From NCBI GenBank assembly GCA_033064195.1, contig JARBJD010000676.1, forward strand, positions 1 to 24,492: a DNA stretch of 24,492 bases. The letters are read 5' to 3'. The notes below the pieces were generated by a model. The model had not been told where the DNA came from. It did no database searches and saw only the letters and a program-made list of their open reading frames with translations. The translations under genes and the position numbers were made by a program. The DNA comes from Blattamonas nauphoetae (Eukaryota; Preaxostyla; Oxymonadida). Shown one piece after another: positions 19,868 to 24,492 of this stretch. Positions within the stretch are counted from its first letter, which is position 1; each line of letters starts with the position of its first letter.

Positions 19868-20991
19868 TGGAATGAGAAAGCAAAAAGAAGCAACCACTCA
19901 CAACACAAGAACTGGATGAAAATCCATTCGAAATGAAAGATGATATCATCGATACAGCCCATCCCTCATCAGTCGGAATTCTCAGAAACAACACAGCCGA
20001 ATGCAAGCTTCCGAATGAAGAAAAATCGTCAAACCCAACCTTCGCACCAAACTCGAAAGTAGAGCCAATTCGGCCGATGGTACGTGTGATGGAGTGCCAA
20101 GGTGAGTATGCCGCGCGGACAGTTGTGAAGACGGAGACGCTGTACGATCGACTGCACCGAACGAAGCAGCCGAACTGGAACACAGACCGACTTCGGATGA
20201 TCCAGCAGCTTGTGCGAGGATTGGCTGTGGCGCGACAGTCGAACACGACAGACCAGATTCTGACCGAATTGTCGCCGCACAAGATTGTTGTGAACGACGG
20301 CAATGAAGTGTTTCTGTTGATGACAGACACTGGCCCAACGTATTCTAAATCGTACCAGCCTGATTTCGTTGCCTCTCAGAACGAGAATGGGCAGGTGGCA
20401 CAGGAAAGAGAGATAGAACAGAAGGACAGCTCCGTCAAACTGAAGCCAAAACAACACCTTCCCACCCACACACCACACTCAGCGGAGCCAGAGACAGAGC
20501 CAGCTTTGTTTGGACAGTCGTCGCACGAAGGGAACCAACTTGCTCAGCTGCCTCAGAACGACGTTTTTCGATTGCCACAGTCAGCCGGGACTGACGAGGA
20601 GAGATCGACACTGACATCGTCGTCGATGATGATGAAGGCGAACGAGAACGTGCGCTGGACCCCGCCTGAAGTGACAGGTCGGAAGAGCGGGGTGGACAAG
20701 GAGAAGGCAGCGGTGTTCAGTCTGGGGCTGATTCTGTGGGAGATAGAGACGGGAGAAGTGCCGTTTGGGGAGTTGGACGCGATGAACGCGCATCGTCAGA
20801 TTGGAGTGGGTGGAGAGATGCTGATGCGGAAGGTGTGTTCGGAGACAGCGTCGCTTGTTCGGCAGTGCATCTCGCTGGACCCAGTGACGCGACCGACGCT
20901 GGAGCAGGTGGCGTCGACACTGGGCTTCTCGCTGACGACGCAGACAACGAAGAAGGGACAGTCGCAGCAGAACGAAGCGATTGGTGTGTGA
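19868..20991 (+). CDS. Cytosolic pseudokinase tail of the receptor family, intact frame without ectodomain
   Basis: ATG 19933 starts a 352-codon frame. Homology to the large receptor gene begins about 19 codons earlier (K-K-K-Q-P-L-T-T-Q-E-L-D), just after an in-frame TGA at 19873. The transmembrane helix and all ectodomain parts are missing. The N-lobe half is roughly 90% identical to the left copy. The last 130 or so residues are identical, including W-T-P-P-E-V and F-S-L-G-L-I-L-W-E-I. The catalytic loop again reads E-L-S-P-H-K-I-V-V, so it should be catalytically dead. It could be a soluble pseudokinase, a 5'-truncated duplicate, or an exon of something upstream; GTAAAT at 19856 could be a splice donor. 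It lies downstream of the helical-repeat gene on the same strand. Expression is unproven. Confidence 0.65.
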
Positions 20992-21515
20992 AACACGTCA
21001 CTCATTGCACTCCTATTGCTAATCATTCACATTCATATCTATTTATCGAGTCGCATGTTCGACACATACTTTTCTTTGGATCACACCACATGCACGGCTT
21101 GATGTGCTTCACCTCACCCACAACACAATCGACTTGGTTGATTTCATCGCCAACCTCGTCTCTCAGACATGACTCTTTCTTTGTCACCCACTTCGACCAC
21201 CACACTGTCGAAGCACATCTCATTCGATCTTTTCGTTCCCACTACATTTCACTATTCTTTCTTTTGGAGAGTCAAAATCAACGTTTTCATCACTCCCAAA
21301 CATGACTTGATGACCAACTCCAAGTTGCTCTCTCATCATGGTTTCTCCAACATCAGAAAACGTCTTTTTAATCTCAGTTTTCACCAGCTTCTCTTTTCTT
21401 TTCTCTCGACCTCAGATGCTTTGAGACCGATTCACCTTTCACATCACTTCAATTTCCAACTTTCATGCTGCATATTCACTTTTATAATCCTTTTCTTGAT
21501 TCTCTCGCTGTTCCT
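19868..21515 (+). repeat. Right arm of the inverted duplication of the pseudokinase region
   Basis: The reverse complement of 948-2590 matches here over about 1.6 kb, covering the whole cytosolic domain and about 500 bp beyond the stop codon. Similarity begins abruptly at the juxtamembrane Lys-rich codons and ends near TTCTCTCGCT at 21510. The two arms are about 17 kb apart and in opposite orientation. 20992-21515 contains no supported gene. Confidence 0.85.
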
Positions 21516-21520
21516 TTTCT

Positions 21521-22017
21521 AAGATGCGATTAATTTTGATTTCCTTTTCGGTCTTTATTAGATCAGGTATCAATGATCTGCTCTCTCATCAAACAACTGT
21601 TCCAATGTTTTAAAGAGTTCTCAAGACACAATTCTTGCACAATGTATGGAATTTGTCGTTTTATGAAGAAAAGAGATTTGTTCCAACGCATATTCGCGTT
21701 TTGGATGATTTCACTCTTAGATCCTCCACAAAACCGACACAAATATTCGGAACACATTTTCACATTTTTGTTCTACAACATTTGAGAGAAACCCCTTTTT
21801 CCTCGCGATCGAACCTCGCTGTTGAAATGAGAAGCAATAATAGTCATCGAGAGTTGTGTCACTTAATCAAACATTTCAAATCGCCCTATCTTGGGGCTAG
21901 ATCAATATATCGTGGTCAAAGAAGAAAAAATGTCGTTCCTTATTTCACCACGAATGATTCCTCATGTCTGCAGTCACTTCGTCATCAGACTGTTTGAGTG
22001 AATAAAAGTCATGGAAA
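21521..22017 (+). other. No supported gene; one unassigned 120-codon frame
   Basis: A plus-strand frame at 21635-21997 is open but I recognise no motif in it. Its composition (many His, Arg, Ser) is unremarkable, and overlapping frames of about 65 codons exist on both strands. The stretch may be decayed transposon or plain spacer. Confidence 0.2.
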
Positions 22018-22450
22018 ATGGGATTCATTTCAAAATATCAGGTTCCCGATCCTTCCTGTCAAGTACGCATTCGAAAAGGTCTCCCTAGAGCCTCCAAACA
22101 ACGCCATCTCCTAGAGTTCCTTCGGGGAGAACCTAGAGGGAAAACAGGGAAAAGAAACTACCTTGAAGAGGACGAATCGCGTGTCCTGGAACGTGAACAG
22201 ATCAAATTGATTCCCACAGGCTTACCTCCTACTTTCAAGGATGTTGCTGCAATGGTGTGATTTTCCCCTTTCGATTTTAAGCAAATATCTAGGCAAGAGC
22301 GAATACAGACAGATTTGTGAGAGACATAGCGAAATGCTTTTGGAGTTTCACGAGGATGAATGTGTACCCAACGATTCTTCGAAGGTCGAACTCGATTGTC
22401 ACAAAATAGTTTCGAGTTTTATGGGTACCCAAATATGCATTCTCGCTTGA
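22018..22450 (+). pseudogene. Degenerate pogo-like transposase N-terminus (CENP-B-type HTH)
   Basis: The frame from ATG 22018 contains G-K-R-N-Y-L-E-E-D-E-S-R-V-L followed by G-L-P-P-T-F-K-D-V-A-A-M. This matches the pattern of a CENP-B-type HTH in pogo transposases (basic start, L-x-x-E-E-x-x-L, then G-x-P-x-T). After a frame change near 22250 a second piece reads S-E-Y-R-Q-I-C-E-R-H-S-E-M, resembling the W-x-x-x-F-x-x-R-H-x-E-L end of that domain. No catalytic Asp motifs follow. It looks like the remains of an element unrelated in sequence to the one at 11078-13220. 22451-22764 shows nothing further. Confidence 0.4.
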
Positions 22451-22764
22451 TTCCTCATTGACTTGATCGGATTCGGTTGTATCCAAAATATCTGCAAATT
22501 CAATTGGAGTCACGTGGGGAACATTTGAGTTCACTGGAATTCCAACACTTGAAATAGGAGAGCAGAATTATGACTGGTCAGGCTACAAATTGGGAGGTTG
22601 TGGTCGTAGGAGATGGACGGCTCAAAGCGACGTATTGGTTGAGGAAAGAAGAGCGAGATCAGTAGTTCAATGAATATGTCGTTTTCGTCCAAATCACGAG
22701 AATGAAGCCCATTATTGAAAAAGAGAAGTCAATGATTGGTATTTAAAAAGGAAATGAGAAGCGA

Positions 22765-23023
22765 GGCACGTTGCCATGTAGACAACAAGGTATACTCTCA
22801 TCTCCTCCACTTCACTTATTCCACTCATAAACCTTCTCTTTTATGCAAAGCGAGAAATAAGGTGATTCAGGTAGACAGAGGTGAGGTGATCGCGAGTCTG
22901 ATCTCTCCGACTAGCATTTGTCTCTCACTTACCATTTGAAAATATGACATCTCCTTCACTAAATCTTCCATTTTAATACTCTTTTGCGAACAAAGCTCGT
23001 TACATGAGGTGAAATCACGTGCC
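22765..23023 (+). repeat. Left TIR of the mariner-type element
   Basis: Matches the reverse complement of 23937-24190 nearly base for base. It includes CATCTCCTTCACTAAATCTT, GCGAACAAAGCTCGTTACAT and the inner end GAAATCACGTGCC. A short difference lies near 22840, where CTTTTATGCAAAGC corresponds to TTTTTGCAAAGC. Confidence 0.85.
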
Positions 23024-23117
23024 AAACCTATGTCAAAGTATTCCCCATTTCTTCTGATGACGTGTTTGCACCGCTTTATCCAGTTCTCAAAATTCGAAGC
23101 AGCATGTTTCGAGTAAT

Positions 23118-23560
23118 TCAGTTCATTTGAGTGAGGATTACCCGCATCAGATGATGAGTATTGTCGACTACTCGTTTTTCCATGCTACTCTTTAAGCGAC
23201 CAAAGAGTGCAAAATCGCATGGTGAGAGGTCTGGCGAGTGCGGAGGGTGAGGAATCAGGGTGATTTCATTATCTTGAATATATTGTTGCACGATCTGTGC
23301 CGTGTCACGGCCGGTATCATCGTAATGGAGGTGGATTGGGCGAGTTTGCGGCGCAGTCATTCTCGTGGGTTCTGGTTGAGGTTCTAGGACAGGGACGAAG
23401 CCAACACCGAAGAAAAGCGTATTCACAACTTTGCGGCGCCAATGATGTAAACTGGGATTCGTCCCCAGTAAATATGTTTTTCAACTGATTCCGACGGTTG
23501 TTTTGGAAAACGCGTAGGATCTGGCCTGCTAGTCGAACAAGCTTTGTTTATCTTTCTTAG
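23118..23560 (-). pseudogene. mariner transposase catalytic domain, broken
   Basis: On the minus strand N-I-F-T-G-D-E-S-Q-F (near 23480) matches the first catalytic Asp block of mariner transposases (V-T-G-D-E-x-W). After a frame change near 23430, H-L-H-Y-D-D-T-G-R-D-T-A matches H-H-D-N-A-R-P-H-T-A. It is followed by P-H-P-P-H-S-P-D-L-S-P-C-D-F, the hallmark third block, and L-F-G-R-L-K. The frame ends at 23118. Sequence upstream to 23936 probably codes for the N-terminal half, but it is too diverged to assign; open frames of about 110 codons lie there. Confidence 0.8.
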
Positions 23561-23936
23561 ACAGAATAGGAGGTATATTTCTTATTGAGTATTGTTTGCA
23601 TGCTATCCGACGTTTCACATGTCTCCGCACTGATGTTCGTAGACGACATGATTCTTTCGCGATTCGGTTTCTGGAGATATGTGTGTCGAAAAGTGTTGTT
23701 CAGTTTCTTGTAGTGATTCTTTTGTTTTGAGGCAGGAGCCATCCACATGATGTTGCTGTCCGTCTTCATAACATTCCTGAGGACTCCGGCCCTTTGAGTG
23801 ACAAGTCTGAATGTGAGTTCGGTGTCTGATGCGAATTGACTCGGATGACATTTCATGGAAAGGGTTGATCGAAGGTGATTTGTGAATGGACAAATCAAGT
23901 CGATGATTTGAAAAGGAGAACTTAAACAAGACTTCA

Positions 23937-24190
23937 GGCACGTGATTTCACCTCATGTAACGAGCTTTGTTCGCAAAGAGTATTAAAATGGAAGATTTAG
24001 TGAAGGAGATGTCATATTTTCAAATGGTAAGTGAGAGACAAATGCTAGTCGGAGAGATCAGACTCGCGATCACCTCACCTCTGTCTACCTGAATCACCTT
24101 ATTTCGCTTTGCAAAAAGAAAGGTTTATGAGTGGAATAAGTGAAGTGGAGGAGATGAGAGTATACCTTGTTGTCTACATGGCAACGTGCC
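23937..24190 (-). repeat. Right TIR of the mariner-type element
   Basis: Reverse-complement partner of 22765-23023, separated from it by the transposase remnant. Together they could fold into a long hairpin. Confidence 0.85.
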
Positions 24191-24193
24191 TAG

Positions 24194-24370
24194 GGAAAGT
24201 TTTCTGACCACCCCGAGAAAGAAAAAGAAAACCAGTTCAAATACGTTGGTTTTGTGAAATCAGATGATGTAGTGTCCGAGCGAGGTACAATGCGTGGAAA
24301 TGTTCTTGTGGGAACCAAAGAGTGGGGAGAGATTATAGGCGCTGGATCAGAGAAGAGAATATGGGATTAA
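24194..24370 (+). other. Short unassigned open frame beyond the mariner element
   Basis: About 58 codons run from just after a TAG at 24191 to TAA at 24368. They are charged and plausible in composition (D-H-P-E-K-E-K-E-N-Q-F-K-Y-V-G-F; R-G-N-V-L-V-G-T-K-E-W-G-E-I-I). There is no ATG at its start, so it may be the tail of a gene cut by the element. No family is recognised. 24371-24492 shows nothing more. Confidence 0.25.
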
Positions 24371-24492
24371 CACGTCATTCCTCGCCATTCTTAAGAACCC
24401 ATTGATGAAACATCACAAATGGAAGAGTACATTCAAGATCTAAATCGGACCACGAGTGGACACGGGCAAAGCGTCCTCAACTGCTACAAACC

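Larger units (their letters stand above)
22765..24190 (-). mobile_element. mariner-type DNA transposon with long TIRs
   Basis: TIRs of about 255-260 bp (22765-23023 and 23937-24190) begin GGCACGTTGCCATGTAGACA and enclose about 0.9 kb. The right end is followed by TA (24191-24192). The left end is preceded by GA, so the TA target duplication is imperfect on that side. The total of about 1.43 kb fits a mariner. The minus strand carries mariner transposase motifs. The frames are broken, so the copy is unlikely to move on its own. Confidence 0.8.

Noticed and set aside
1-24492. CRISPR arrays, rRNA or tRNA genes, retroelements or virus-like elements
   Set aside because: No regularly spaced short repeats, no recognisable RNA gene, and no reverse transcriptase, integrase or capsid motif was seen on either strand. 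All mobile elements found are DNA transposons.
1-24492. Reassigned stop codons (TAA/TAG as Gln, known in some oxymonads)
   Set aside because: The long frames use CAA/CAG for Gln and contain no in-frame TAA or TAG at conserved positions. The breaks are frame changes, which a different code would not cure.

Overview
This window looks like nuclear DNA of a protist. The proteins are large and modular, the codon use fits the standard genetic code (long reading frames end in TGA or TAG), at least one gene appears to carry very short GT-AG introns, and eukaryotic DNA transposons of the pogo and mariner type are present. From memory, the two main protein families (a secreted beta-helix / Ig-like surface protein with a cytosolic kinase-like domain, and a roughly 900-residue alpha-helical repeat protein) resemble families that are heavily expanded in oxymonad flagellates such as Blattamonas. 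That placement is an inference and could not be tested here.

Layout from left to right. 1-760 is a pyrimidine-rich stretch with a Ser/Thr/Pro-rich fragment. 948-1452 is a 3' flank shared with the right-hand kinase copy. 1453-10856 (minus) is one very large receptor-like gene, broken by several small indels. Read from its 5' side it has a beta-helix remnant, about 18 Ig-like beta-sandwich modules (seven of them tandemly duplicated in a 2.2 kb unit), a second beta-helix-like part, a transmembrane helix and a cytosolic pseudokinase. A 1.03 kb fold-back element (7647-8675) sits inside it. At about 10865 the gene meets an inverted copy of a paralogue in a palindromic junction. A pogo-type transposon (11078-13220) follows, then the N-terminal half of that paralogue (13222-14730, minus).

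14902-16755 (plus) reads as a kinase-like domain followed by a HECT N-lobe, with candidate introns of 37 and 26 nt. 16900-19707 (plus) is a broken helical-repeat gene. 19868-20991 (plus) is an intact reading frame for just the cytosolic pseudokinase tail of the receptor family, and with its 3' flank it forms an inverted duplicate of the left end of the window. The right end (21521-24492) holds a degenerate pogo transposase N-terminus, a mariner-type element with TIRs of about 255 bp (22765-24190) and short unassigned frames.

Taken together, this is a duplication-rich, transposon-seeded cluster of surface-receptor paralogues in which copies in both orientations, tandem module amplification and possible gene conversion have shaped the repertoire. 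Many frame breaks are 1-2 nt indels, often in homopolymers, without other decay. Recent pseudogenes and assembly indel errors therefore both remain possible explanations.
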